Shown here: piece after piece, positions 1-7,986 of the stretch
Position numbering within the stretch: the first letter of the stretch is position 1
Layout of the letters: every line of letters starts with the position of its first letter
NCBI GenBank assembly: GCA_021826725.1
Contig: JAKAYQ010000005.1
Coordinates: 1-40,002 of the forward strand
Origin: Actinomycetes bacterium
Lineage (GTDB): Bacteria; Actinomycetota; Acidimicrobiia; Acidimicrobiales; UBA8190
Direction: 5' to 3'
DNA length: 40,002 bases
Notes under the pieces: generated by a model
What the model was told of the DNA's origin: nothing
Databases searched by the model: none
Seen by the model: the letters and a program-made list of their open reading frames with translations, nothing else
Made by a program: the position numbers and the translations under genes

Positions 1-182
1 CCGGCGTACCTGGCGGTCCACACAGGCAGGAGCCATGACGTGGGCCACCGCAGCGGGCTTCGGCCTGTCACCGGTCGCAGGCCTCCCGACGATGGCCCAA
101 TGCGACCGCGACGACCAGGAGCTGAACCTCCTGGGCCTGACGGAGGCTCCCGCTATTGGGCTCCAACCAGTTGCTGGTCGGC

Positions 183-302
183 CTATTGGGCAGCGTAGAA
201 GGCTGCCTCGAACTCTGCCGGGGAGACGTCGTCGCCGTGGCCGTGGAGTCGCCGCTCGTTGGACCAGGTGGCCCACGAGAGCGTTGCCAGCTCGAGGTGC
301 TC
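183..302 (-). mobile_element. 3' remnant of an IS3-family transposase (OrfB C-terminus)
   Basis: The minus strand reads in one frame through the residues NERRLHGHGDD and SPAEFEAAFYAAQ to a TAG at 185-183. This is the usual C-terminal end of IS3-type OrfB integrases, the stretch after the last catalytic glutamate. Only about 39 codons remain. Upstream the frame runs directly into a serine-recombinase remnant on the other strand, so the transposase is truncated and dead. The adjoining 1-182 may contain the old IS end, but I cannot define a terminal inverted repeat. Confidence 0.7.
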
Positions 303-562
303 GCCGCCGGCCTCGCGCCTCCGGGGCCAAGCGCCGCCAACGCCAAGACAAGCTCGGCGTGGTCGACACCGAGTTGGCCAAGGAAGAACAAGCCACCGAA
401 CGGTACTTCCTCGCTCTCGAAACCGGCGCCCTCGCCGTTACGACCCGCCTGCAGCGCCTCGAGACCTTCGCAACAACGAGCGCTGCTCTCCAAGCACTGG
501 TCGCCCGCATCGAGGTCGAGAGCCGCTCCGCGGTACGCCCCTCTTTCCGGATACCGCTCGAC
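296..562 (+). pseudogene. decayed C-terminus of a serine recombinase
   Basis: A plus-strand frame reads AARRRP, then a charged coiled-coil-like stretch (DTELAKEEQATERYFLALETG), then LVARIEVESR and FRIPLDG. The intact recombinase at 38392 has the same order: ARRRARAE, a coil with ERYLSAFEAGTL, LVHEIRVEGR and WFRVPGG. Between ALETGAL and LVARIEV the remnant is much shorter than the intact copy, so the coil has an internal deletion. There is no catalytic N-terminus. It is a scar of an earlier copy of the recombinase type found three more times in the window. Confidence 0.65.
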
Positions 563-686
563 GGAACACACCCGACGGCGCCGAACCCTTCCACCATCGG
601 AAAGGTCCGACCACCGTCAGGGTCGGCGCGCCCCCGGGAGGAGCCGGGCCAGTCCTCCGACGGGTCGTGCGGCTGAGCCAGCGGCT

Positions 687-1409
687 TCAGCTCGTGTGAA
701 CCTGGCCGGTCTGCGCAGCCCGGCCATCTTGCTCCAGCTGCTTCGGGTCTGACCCGGTGGAGGACGCGTCCGCAAACAGCTCCGGGAACGCCCGAATGAC
801 CACGTCCGGGTCGTTCACGCCGAGGCGCTCGCGCGTCACGCGCGTAAACTTGCGGAGCTCCCGCCCAAGCTCACGAACCGTCTCCTGGATTGCCTTCTCG
901 ACTTCTCGGTCCCGGCGCAGAGGAACGAGAGCCTGAAATCGGCTGACGATTCGACGCCAGACCGATGCGTCCGGCCCTGCTGAGCTGGAAGTTGCGCTCG
1001 AGGCCTTCTCCAGAACCGCCATGGCGGCAAGGACCAGATCGGCGGCAGCGCGGACGAGCTCTTCTCCGGCCGTGACTTCTATGAGACTTTGCGCTTCGAG
1101 CATCGGCTTGAGATCGACCGCCAGCCAATCAGCGAGCTCCATCGGGTCAATCGGCTTCCGGTGGTAAAGGACGATGTCCAACCCTTCACCAATGCCCGAT
1201 CGGAAGACGGCGGTGAGGTAGAGGGCGTGAGCTCGTAGCGCGAACGAGAGTGCGTGCGCTCCCATTTGAACGCAGGCCTCGCGGAGTCGGTCATTGTGCG
1301 CCGCTTTGCCGGCCCGCCCGAGCCGCCACTGTTCGAGCCAGAAGGTACCGGCAATGGTGAGCGTTGCCGACCCCAGGGCTGCTGCCACAACGGCCCAGGC
1401 CTCGTTCAT
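687..1409 (-). CDS. hypothetical protein with one N-terminal membrane segment
   Basis: The protein has 240 residues. I chose the ATG at 1409 because a GGAGG lies 9 nt upstream; an in-frame GTG at 1439 has no such site. Residues about 4-22 form a hydrophobic, alanine-rich segment followed by WRLGRAGK, so it probably spans the membrane once with the bulk in the cytoplasm. The rest is alpha-helical and charged, with no motif I recognise. It lies 93 nt downstream of the PIN gene on the same strand and may be the last gene of the restriction operon or a separate unit. I assign no function. Confidence 0.6.
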   Translation of the reverse strand: MNEAWAVVAAALGSATLTIAGTFWLEQWRLGRAGKAAHNDRLREACVQMGAHALSFALRAHALYLTAVFRSGIGEGLDIVLYHRKPIDPMELADWLAVDLKPMLEAQSLIEVTAGEELVRAAADLVLAAMAVLEKASSATSSSAGPDASVWRRIVSRFQALVPLRRDREVEKAIQETVRELGRELRKFTRVTRERLGVNDPDVVIRAFPELFADASSTGSDPKQLEQDGRAAQTGQVHTS

Positions 1410-1502
1410 CCCGCCCTGCCTCCAGTCGACCCCGGCCACGAAGATTCGGGCGGGACCCAGGCGAGTGCTGGCGCGGGCGTGACGATCATGCTCGTCGTCT
1501 CC

Positions 1503-1964
1503 CTACGCGACGGGCAGCGTGCCTTGGCCATATGCTTCTGGCTCCTGCACGGCCACGCCCTCGATGACTTGCCCAATCGGGAAGTCCTTCGTATCCCAGG
1601 TCATGAAGCGCGCTGCTTTCCCCCTGATCGCCGACGACAGGTGGATGGCGTCCGCTCCGCGGAGTCCGTGTAGGCGAGAGAGCGCTCGCGCGTGCCGAGC
1701 GGTTGGAAGGTCCACCTCGACCCACCGGAGAAAGCCACGCTCGAAGAAGGTCCGGATCTTGGCATCGACGCCTTCTGCGCCTGGCGAGCGGACCTCCCCG
1801 TGCCCGCAGACTTCGGCGTAGACGAGCGTGCTCGCCACGATCGTCAGACGATGCTCTTCGCCCGCCACGAGCAGCTCGCGGGCCGTATCGACCCTTCCGT
1901 CCTCGCCTCGAAGCCATGCCAGGTAGACGTTGGAATCGAGGTAGAACCGAGGGGGTTCAGGCAC
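1503..1964 (-). CDS. PIN-domain ribonuclease, VapC-like
   Basis: A 153-residue single-domain protein with the PIN acidic residues in order: D10 (FYLDSNVYLAW), E51 (YAEVCG), D105 (GADAIHLS), and D124 with D127 (TWDTKDF). PIN proteins are Mg2+-dependent RNases and are the toxins of VapBC modules. The GTG start overlaps the end of the preceding gene by 8 nt, and GGTGGA inside that gene can serve as its ribosome site. No small VapB-like antitoxin is present. The coupled upstream neighbour is a 261-residue protein, which is the natural candidate partner. Alternatively it is an accessory nuclease of the restriction operon. Fold confidence is high, role uncertain. Confidence 0.88.
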   Translation of the reverse strand: MPEPPRFYLDSNVYLAWLRGEDGRVDTARELLVAGEEHRLTIVASTLVYAEVCGHGEVRSPGAEGVDAKIRTFFERGFLRWVEVDLPTARHARALSRLHGLRGADAIHLSSAIRGKAARFMTWDTKDFPIGQVIEGVAVQEPEAYGQGTLPVA

Positions 1965-2742
1965 CGCGGGTCCACCGTTGGTGCTCCACGGCAGTCCGCT
2001 CGCCCGTGTACCACGGGGCGATGCCCGTCAGCTCGGCGACGCTGGGTACGAGACCCTCTTCTTCGATGCGGTCAAGGGACTCCACCTTCACTGATGCGAC
2101 CTGACCTACTCGGTTACGCGTAACGGTGCCCGTGGCCCGCACCTTGGACCCCAGATACTCACGAACCATCTCAAGGAGGTCCACGGGGAACGTGCAGCGC
2201 ACCGCATGGCGCTCGCCGGCGTCATAGAGGCTCACCGTGCGTTGACCGCGGCGCAAGTTCACTACGTCGAGGATGCCTGCTACCGAGCCTGATGCCTCGT
2301 CCGCCCCCTGGAACGCCTCGGCGGCGTGTCCGATGATTTCGGGCGTAAGTCGGGCCTCAGTCTCAGCGCCACTTGGCGTGACTGCCGTCAGGCCAATCCC
2401 CGAGACACCGGGGTGATGGAGGATCTTGCCCATTTTTTTCACAGTTTCTATGGCCGACTCTGAGAACCATGGCGGCAGCTCAGGCCGCTCTTCGAGAACG
2501 GTTAGGCCAGCCACCAGCCTTTCGGGGACCTCCTGGGGGATGTCCGCCGAGGGCACGAGCGCCACTCCAATGCTCCCGTTCCACACTTCCTCCACTCGCC
2601 AGCGCCCACGAGGTCCTTCTCCCTGACGGGACGTGCGGTCGACTTCTCGCAACACACCTAACGTGCGCTGAAGCGCCGTGATCAGCGTGTCCACGGTGAT
2701 CGAGCCGCGCTCCCCATGGATCTGCAGCCGGACCTGGGTCAT
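1957..2742 (-). CDS. uncharacterised 261-aa protein coupled to the PIN nuclease
   Basis: The ATG at 2742 forms an ATGA overlap with the gene upstream; in-frame codons further upstream lie inside that gene. The N-terminal half contains a helical ALQRTLGVLREVDR segment followed by RWRVEEVWNGSIGVAL. The C-terminal third (about 175-245) reads like a small beta-barrel: RTVSLYDAGERHAVRCTF, then an EYLGSKVRATGTVTRN hairpin and a VKVESLDRI strand. I do not recognise a named family. The layout is reminiscent of proteins encoded just upstream of PIN-domain genes, so it may bind or restrain the nuclease. It sits between the DUF6414-like gene and the PIN gene in one translationally coupled run. Confidence 0.8.
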   Translation of the reverse strand: MTQVRLQIHGERGSITVDTLITALQRTLGVLREVDRTSRQGEGPRGRWRVEEVWNGSIGVALVPSADIPQEVPERLVAGLTVLEERPELPPWFSESAIETVKKMGKILHHPGVSGIGLTAVTPSGAETEARLTPEIIGHAAEAFQGADEASGSVAGILDVVNLRRGQRTVSLYDAGERHAVRCTFPVDLLEMVREYLGSKVRATGTVTRNRVGQVASVKVESLDRIEEEGLVPSVAELTGIAPWYTGERTAVEHQRWTRGA

Positions 2743-3836
2743 GTCAGCAACGTACCTCCGGGCTGTAACAGCCCCTTCGTAGGCGGATCGGCGGTTGTCT
2801 CTGCCGCGCTTCCGTTCGGGACAAGCACCCGGTACAGCGCGAGCGGAGTCACTGCGATGGCTGGCCACGACGGCGCGTCGGCGACGCCCAGTTGCTCCAA
2901 GAAAGCGAGTAGGCGAACCACGAGCTCTTCGACAGAGAGGCGGCTGGCGCTGCCCCCGAGATCAGGAGGGAGTGCGAAATCAGCAGGTGCATCCTTGGTG
3001 CCGAACCGAGTGACCAGGGCTACGAGCGTCCATTCCGCTGGCGTCGGGCCGTACCTCCCGAAGATCGCAGCTCGTTCAGGTTCGATGTAGGAACTCCGGT
3101 CCAGCAGGACTCCGGAGAAGGCACAGTCAGGCGTCCGCTCGCCACACGGCATGGATCGCACGGAGATCCCTCCTGCGAGGAGGCTTCCGACGAAGTCGCC
3201 GAGCTTGGCTAGGGCTTCAGGGGGAAGGCCACCCATGAGCTCCTGCTTGCGCTTGGCGAGCGATAGCGTCGACGGACGGCTCTCCTGGCGGCGGCCCTTC
3301 GGCTGTTGTCCCTTGCGAGGAGACTCCGCCCGAGACATGGGAGGTGCGGACTCACGGCTCGTGTCCTGGGTGTTCAGACCCGCCAATGGGAGGAACGATT
3401 CGATCATGGTGTCGATCCGGCCCAACGACTCTTTGAAGTAGGCGGGATCCACCAACCGCACTGGAGCGGTCACCCTGATCAGCTGCGACTCGGCAAGGGA
3501 CGTCGCCACCTTCCCAGCTCGCCAAGCATTCTCATCTCGTACCTGGTCCGAGACATCAGTGAGGAATCCCAGGGCTTCGGCGCTCTCCTCGAACAGGGCA
3601 AAGTGGAGGTCGGTGAGGGACCTGATCTCTTCGGACTCCGCGTTGCGACCCTGTCGTACACCCGCAGCAACTGGGCCTAGCGACAGCCCGGCGTACAGCT
3701 CGCGGACTCTCGCGGATCGTTCGGTCACCACATCCGGCGCACCATTCGCCATCTGGGCGAGCAGCGAGCGGACTCGCGCTATGTCGACGTAGAGGTAGTC
3801 ACGTACCACCAGCGGGAGCAAGCGCGGGTCCGTCAT
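2739..3836 (-). CDS. DUF6414-like protein in the type I R-M operon
   Basis: A 365-residue protein starting at ATG 3836, an ATGA overlap with the hsdR stop. It opens with DYLYVDIARVRSLLAQM, the '(Y)LD..RV.S..AQ' opening I associate with the DUF6414 family. Then come a helical middle (about 75-160), a low-complexity charged linker (about 165-200, rich in S, P, R and K), and a C-terminal alpha/beta part with SGVLLDRSSYIEPERAAIFGRYG. Family assignment is from memory of the pattern and is moderate. The function of DUF6414 is not known to me. Its fixed place between hsdR and a PIN gene suggests a role linked to restriction or to the PIN pair. Confidence 0.75.
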   Translation of the reverse strand: MTDPRLLPLVVRDYLYVDIARVRSLLAQMANGAPDVVTERSARVRELYAGLSLGPVAAGVRQGRNAESEEIRSLTDLHFALFEESAEALGFLTDVSDQVRDENAWRAGKVATSLAESQLIRVTAPVRLVDPAYFKESLGRIDTMIESFLPLAGLNTQDTSRESAPPMSRAESPRKGQQPKGRRQESRPSTLSLAKRKQELMGGLPPEALAKLGDFVGSLLAGGISVRSMPCGERTPDCAFSGVLLDRSSYIEPERAAIFGRYGPTPAEWTLVALVTRFGTKDAPADFALPPDLGGSASRLSVEELVVRLLAFLEQLGVADAPSWPAIAVTPLALYRVLVPNGSAAETTADPPTKGLLQPGGTLLT

Positions 3837-6820
3837 TGCTCTTCCGGGAGACGACGGGCTTTCCGGTACACCCGCCCCGCGTAGAGATCCATGAGCACCT
3901 GTCGGAACTCCTCGTCGTCGAGGATCCGCTTGAAGATGGCTTCGTTCTCGTCCATGCGGGACACGACGGTGTCAAGGAAGCGGTGGTCGAAGACGAGCCG
4001 GAAGTTCTCCAGCGTGTTGCTGCGCGCCTGGTCGACGACGTCGGGATCCGCGGCCCAGGTCTCCTCGAACTGGTCGAACAACAGCTGGTCGCGCTCGTCG
4101 AGGTCGAGCCCGAAACGCTCGTTGAGCTCGTCGACGATCTCGGAGAGGTGCTCCAACTGCGGATCGGCCTTGGCACCCCGACCTTCGCCGAAGATGGCCT
4201 TCACCTCGCCGGTGTCGGCATCCAAGGAGAGCGAGCCATCGAAGGTCATCTCGGTCTTCAGGTGCGTGAGCTCCACTTCGGTCCCGAGGTCGAGGCGCTC
4301 GACGCTCGCGGCATCGCGGAGCCGGGCGGCGAGCGCCCGGCAGTAGGTGTAGTCCCGCTCCAGCTTGGAGTCGCCGAAGGTGACCACCTGGGACAGGAAC
4401 GAGTAGGTCCGGACAAACTTGTCGAGTGCGTCCTTGAACGCCAGACGGTCCTCTTCTACGAGCGACGTGAACCGCTCGATGGCCGGGTCGAGCGCGGCGT
4501 AGACCTTGCCGTGGCTCTTCATGTCCGCGGCCAGCAACAGGTCGACGGTGGCCTCGATCTCCTCGGGGCGCAGCACGTCAAAGTCGTCGAGTCGTCGGCG
4601 CGTGTCGAAGAGCAGGTTCGGATCGGTGGGCGGGGCGACCGTGCGGCCGTAGTAAGGCTCGAAGGCCTTCACGATCTCTTCGGTCTCGTTTCGGAAGTCG
4701 AGGACGAAGGTGTCGGCCTTGCTCGGGTGGATCCGGTTCAGGCGGGAGAGAGTCTGCACAGCGTTGAGCCCGGTGAGCACCTTGTCCACGTACATGGTGT
4801 GGAGGAGAGGCTGGTCGAATCCAGTCTGGAACTTCTCGGCCACGATCAGCACCTGGTAGTCACTCGTGGCGAGCCGCTCGGCGGTCTGGGACTCGGGGAA
4901 CCCGTTCATGCCCGCCTCGGTGTAGCTGAACTCCTTGTCGTCGATCACCCGACCGGAGAAGGCCACCAGCGCAGCCAGGTCTGCGTATCCCTTTTTCGCG
5001 ATGTAGGCGTCGATGGCCTGCTTGTAGCGCACCGCGTGGAGACGTGAGGAGGTGACCACCATGGCCTTGGCCCGCCCGGCGATCTTGGCTGCAGTGTGCG
5101 CCCGGAAGTGCTCGACGATGATCTCAGCCTTCTGGGCCAGGTTGGAAGGGTGCAGCGAGACGAACCGGGCGATGGCGCGCCGGGCCTTGGGGGCCTCGTA
5201 CGTCGGGTCGTCGGCCACGGCCTTCTCGATCCGCCAGTAGGTGTGGTACGTGACGTAGTTGGCCAGTACGTCCAATATGAAGCCTTCCTCGATGGCCTGG
5301 CGCATCGAGTACAGGTGGAACGGCTGGTAACGGCCACTCTCGGGCTCGAGGGTGCCGAACATCTCCAGGGTCCTGGCCTTGGGCGTCGCGGTGAAGGCGA
5401 AGAACGACAGGTTCTCCTGCCGACCCCGGGCGCCGACCGCCTTGGCGAGGGCCTCTTCGACCGGATCGATCGCCTCGGCAATGAACCCGGCGTCTTCGGC
5501 CTCGGCGGCAGTGAGCTCCTGCTCGTCAGTCGCCCCGAGCACGAGGCGCAGGTCCTTGGCCGCCTCGCCGGTCTGGGAGGAGTGCGCCTCGTCGACGATC
5601 ACCGCGTACCGGCGCGCCGGTAGTCCGGCGATCTTGTCCAAGACGAAGGGGAACTTCTGGAGCGTCGTGACAATGATCCGAGCCTGCTCACCGGAGAGCG
5701 CCTCGGCAAGCTGGGTCGAGTCCTTGTCGATCTTCATCACCACGCCCCGGGTGTGCTCGAACTGGTAGATGGTCTCCTGGAGCTGGCGGTCGAGGACCAC
5801 CCGGTCGGTGATCACCACCACCTTGTCGAAGACCTTCTGGTCGCTGTGATCGTGGAGGGATGAGAGCCGGTGCGCCGTCCAGGCGATCGTGTTGGATTTT
5901 CCCGAGCCGGCCGAGTGCTGGACGAGGTAGCTGTGCCCGGCCCGGTGCTCCCGGGCATCGGCTTCGAGAGCCAGCACGGCGTCCCACTGGTGGAAGCGGG
6001 GAAAGACGACGCGCTCGGCTGCCCGCCTGGCCGCCGGCGTCCCCTGGGTGGGCCGCTCGACGTGGATGAAGCGAGCGAGGAGGTCCATCCAGGCGTCTCG
6101 AGCCCACACCCGCTCCCACAGGTATGAGGTCCGGTGCCCGGCCGGGTTGGGCGGGTTGCCTGCACCCCCGTCGCGGCCGAGGTTGAAGGGTAGGAACTGC
6201 GTGGCCTGGCCGGCCAGCTTGGTGGTCATCGCCACTCGGTCGGGGTCTAGGGCGAAATGCACGAGCGCCCGGCGCGCCAACGTGACGTTGGCCGGGTCCC
6301 GATCGCGCCGGTACTGACCGATGGCGTGATCGACGTCTTGATTCGTGAGCGGGTTCTTCAGCTCCGCCGTGGCCGTCGGGATGCCGTTCACGAACAGGAC
6401 CATGTCAAGCGTCTTCGTGGAGCCTGGCTCGTAGGCGAGCTGGCGGGTGACGCTCACCCGGTTCGCCGCGTACAGCTCCTGCAGCTCGGGGGTGAGGCCG
6501 TGAGCGGGTGCGAAGAACGCCAGGCGGATCGTCACCCCGAGGTCGACCACCCCTTGGCGCAGCACCTCCACCGTGCCACGACTGTCCAGCTCCGCGGCGA
6601 GGCGCTTCGCGAAGCCTCGTTGGGCGGCATCGGGGTCGTTCCCGTAGCGTCCGAGAAGCCTCTCCCACTCGGTGATCTGCGTGGCGCCGATGAACGCGAA
6701 CAGCTCCGCCGTGTCGATCCCCAGCAACGGGTTGAAGTGCGAAGGCAACGACTTGAGGTAGCCGCTGGCGACTAGCGCGGCCTCGATGGCCTCTTCGAAG
6801 CCTCGCTCGTCGACCTTCAC
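3833..6820 (-). CDS. hsdR: type I restriction enzyme, R subunit (ATP-dependent translocase/endonuclease)
   Basis: The protein has 995 residues, normal for HsdR. Its N-terminal nuclease domain shows the PD-(D/E)XK signature TAELKNPL with E153 and K155, plus the downstream QYRRDR. The superfamily 2 helicase core has Walker A GSGKS (305-309), VDEAH (409-413) and FTATPK (motif III). Motif VI-like SRLNRIHP lies in the second RecA lobe, and a helical C-terminal region binds HsdM/S. It translocates DNA and cuts unmethylated DNA at a distance. The GTG start makes a GTGA overlap with hsdS. All key motifs are present, so it is probably active. Confidence 0.97.
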   Translation of the reverse strand: MKVDERGFEEAIEAALVASGYLKSLPSHFNPLLGIDTAELFAFIGATQITEWERLLGRYGNDPDAAQRGFAKRLAAELDSRGTVEVLRQGVVDLGVTIRLAFFAPAHGLTPELQELYAANRVSVTRQLAYEPGSTKTLDMVLFVNGIPTATAELKNPLTNQDVDHAIGQYRRDRDPANVTLARRALVHFALDPDRVAMTTKLAGQATQFLPFNLGRDGGAGNPPNPAGHRTSYLWERVWARDAWMDLLARFIHVERPTQGTPAARRAAERVVFPRFHQWDAVLALEADAREHRAGHSYLVQHSAGSGKSNTIAWTAHRLSSLHDHSDQKVFDKVVVITDRVVLDRQLQETIYQFEHTRGVVMKIDKDSTQLAEALSGEQARIIVTTLQKFPFVLDKIAGLPARRYAVIVDEAHSSQTGEAAKDLRLVLGATDEQELTAAEAEDAGFIAEAIDPVEEALAKAVGARGRQENLSFFAFTATPKARTLEMFGTLEPESGRYQPFHLYSMRQAIEEGFILDVLANYVTYHTYWRIEKAVADDPTYEAPKARRAIARFVSLHPSNLAQKAEIIVEHFRAHTAAKIAGRAKAMVVTSSRLHAVRYKQAIDAYIAKKGYADLAALVAFSGRVIDDKEFSYTEAGMNGFPESQTAERLATSDYQVLIVAEKFQTGFDQPLLHTMYVDKVLTGLNAVQTLSRLNRIHPSKADTFVLDFRNETEEIVKAFEPYYGRTVAPPTDPNLLFDTRRRLDDFDVLRPEEIEATVDLLLAADMKSHGKVYAALDPAIERFTSLVEEDRLAFKDALDKFVRTYSFLSQVVTFGDSKLERDYTYCRALAARLRDAASVERLDLGTEVELTHLKTEMTFDGSLSLDADTGEVKAIFGEGRGAKADPQLEHLSEIVDELNERFGLDLDERDQLLFDQFEETWAADPDVVDQARSNTLENFRLVFDHRFLDTVVSRMDENEAIFKRILDDEEFRQVLMDLYAGRVYRKARRLPEEQ

Positions 6821-7986
6821 GCCGCGACCTCGGGAATCTCCAACTTTCCGGTGACAGCAGCGGTGATCAGAGCTTGGCGGTGCTCCTGGAGCAAGGCGAT
6901 CTGTTGGCTGAGGCCGGCACCTACGCGGTCCGCGCGCTGACGACGGCGCCCCACAACCCGAACCAGCTGTTCCTGCTTTGCCACACTGGGCACCGGCACT
7001 AGAAGGTCTTTATACTTTTCGGCGCTGACATTCTCTATAGTTGCCTGAACCAAGTTCTGGCGAATCTGATCCCAGTAGTCCGCCGTTCGCGTCCACATGG
7101 CGAACAGCTCGGGGAGCATTTTCCGCGGATCAAAACTAAAGCGAATCAAATAACCTGCGAAGGCGCACGGACCCATCGCTTCTCGATACATAGATACCTT
7201 GCCGACGGTGGCTCCACTCCGGGCAATCAAAATGTCTCGATCTTCGAGCGTGTAAGCGGCCGCTGCCGATGGATCGAGATATCGCGGGTCATCGGACCGA
7301 AGGGCTCCATCGGATTCCAAGTCCGTGATCCTGATATAGCGTGGCCAGTCCTCCATGGCTTGCTCCCCTGACTCCGATGCCCCATATTGCGGAGGTTTCA
7401 AGAGAAGGCGACGAAGAGGCAAGCGGCTGGCTACTTGGGTTAGTTCCTCCTCAAGACCAGCGACGATGGCCAGATCAAAAAGTTGAGCCATCCGCCGCTT
7501 CTTCTCGATGAGCGCGTCGATGCGGGCGGTCTCCCGGTCGAGGTAGTTGGCGATGGCGCGCTGGTCATCGATCGGCGGAATGTCCACCCGATACTCGGCG
7601 AGCTTCTCCCAGCTCGTCCGCGGCATCTTCGTACCGTCAGAGGTTGCCACCGCCCACTCCAAAACGGGATCGCTGGCTACGAGGTAAGCCAGCCAGCGGC
7701 TGTCGACACCAGCACGCGGGCGAAGGGAGAGAAGCTCCGTCGAGACGAACACGGGCCTATCGGCGAGCCAGGTCTTCGCTAGATACGGCCGAAGTTTGCC
7801 GAAGAGCACGTCGCCGGGCTCGACGGACGCAGCTCCAGTCTCTGGGGCCGGGCGCTCGGGTAGCTCAACGTCTGCGGCGAGCCGACCCGTCCCACTTTCG
7901 AGGTGCTCCAATGCAACGAATGGACGGGGCCCGGATGCGACACAGGACGTCACCAAGTCCGCGGTCTCTTTGAGGCGAACGCTCAC
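6817..7986 (-). CDS. hsdS: type I R-M specificity subunit
   Basis: A 389-residue HsdS that determines the recognition sequence of the R2M2S complex. It has two target-recognition domains separated by a central conserved helical spacer (YLDRETARIDALIEKKRRMAQLFD, about 185-208) and ends in a second spacer, LLQEHRQALITAAVTGKLE. I chose the GTG at 7986 because it overlaps the hsdM stop as GTGA and starts the conserved N-terminal strand; a longer reading frame upstream is only hsdM antiframe. The second recognition domain, about 6990-7480, is visibly richer in A and T than the flanks, as expected when recognition domains are exchanged horizontally. The last spacer contains an unusual RRRQRADRVGAG stretch. 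Confidence 0.95.
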   Translation of the reverse strand: MSVRLKETADLVTSCVASGPRPFVALEHLESGTGRLAADVELPERPAPETGAASVEPGDVLFGKLRPYLAKTWLADRPVFVSTELLSLRPRAGVDSRWLAYLVASDPVLEWAVATSDGTKMPRTSWEKLAEYRVDIPPIDDQRAIANYLDRETARIDALIEKKRRMAQLFDLAIVAGLEEELTQVASRLPLRRLLLKPPQYGASESGEQAMEDWPRYIRITDLESDGALRSDDPRYLDPSAAAAYTLEDRDILIARSGATVGKVSMYREAMGPCAFAGYLIRFSFDPRKMLPELFAMWTRTADYWDQIRQNLVQATIENVSAEKYKDLLVPVPSVAKQEQLVRVVGRRRQRADRVGAGLSQQIALLQEHRQALITAAVTGKLEIPEVAA

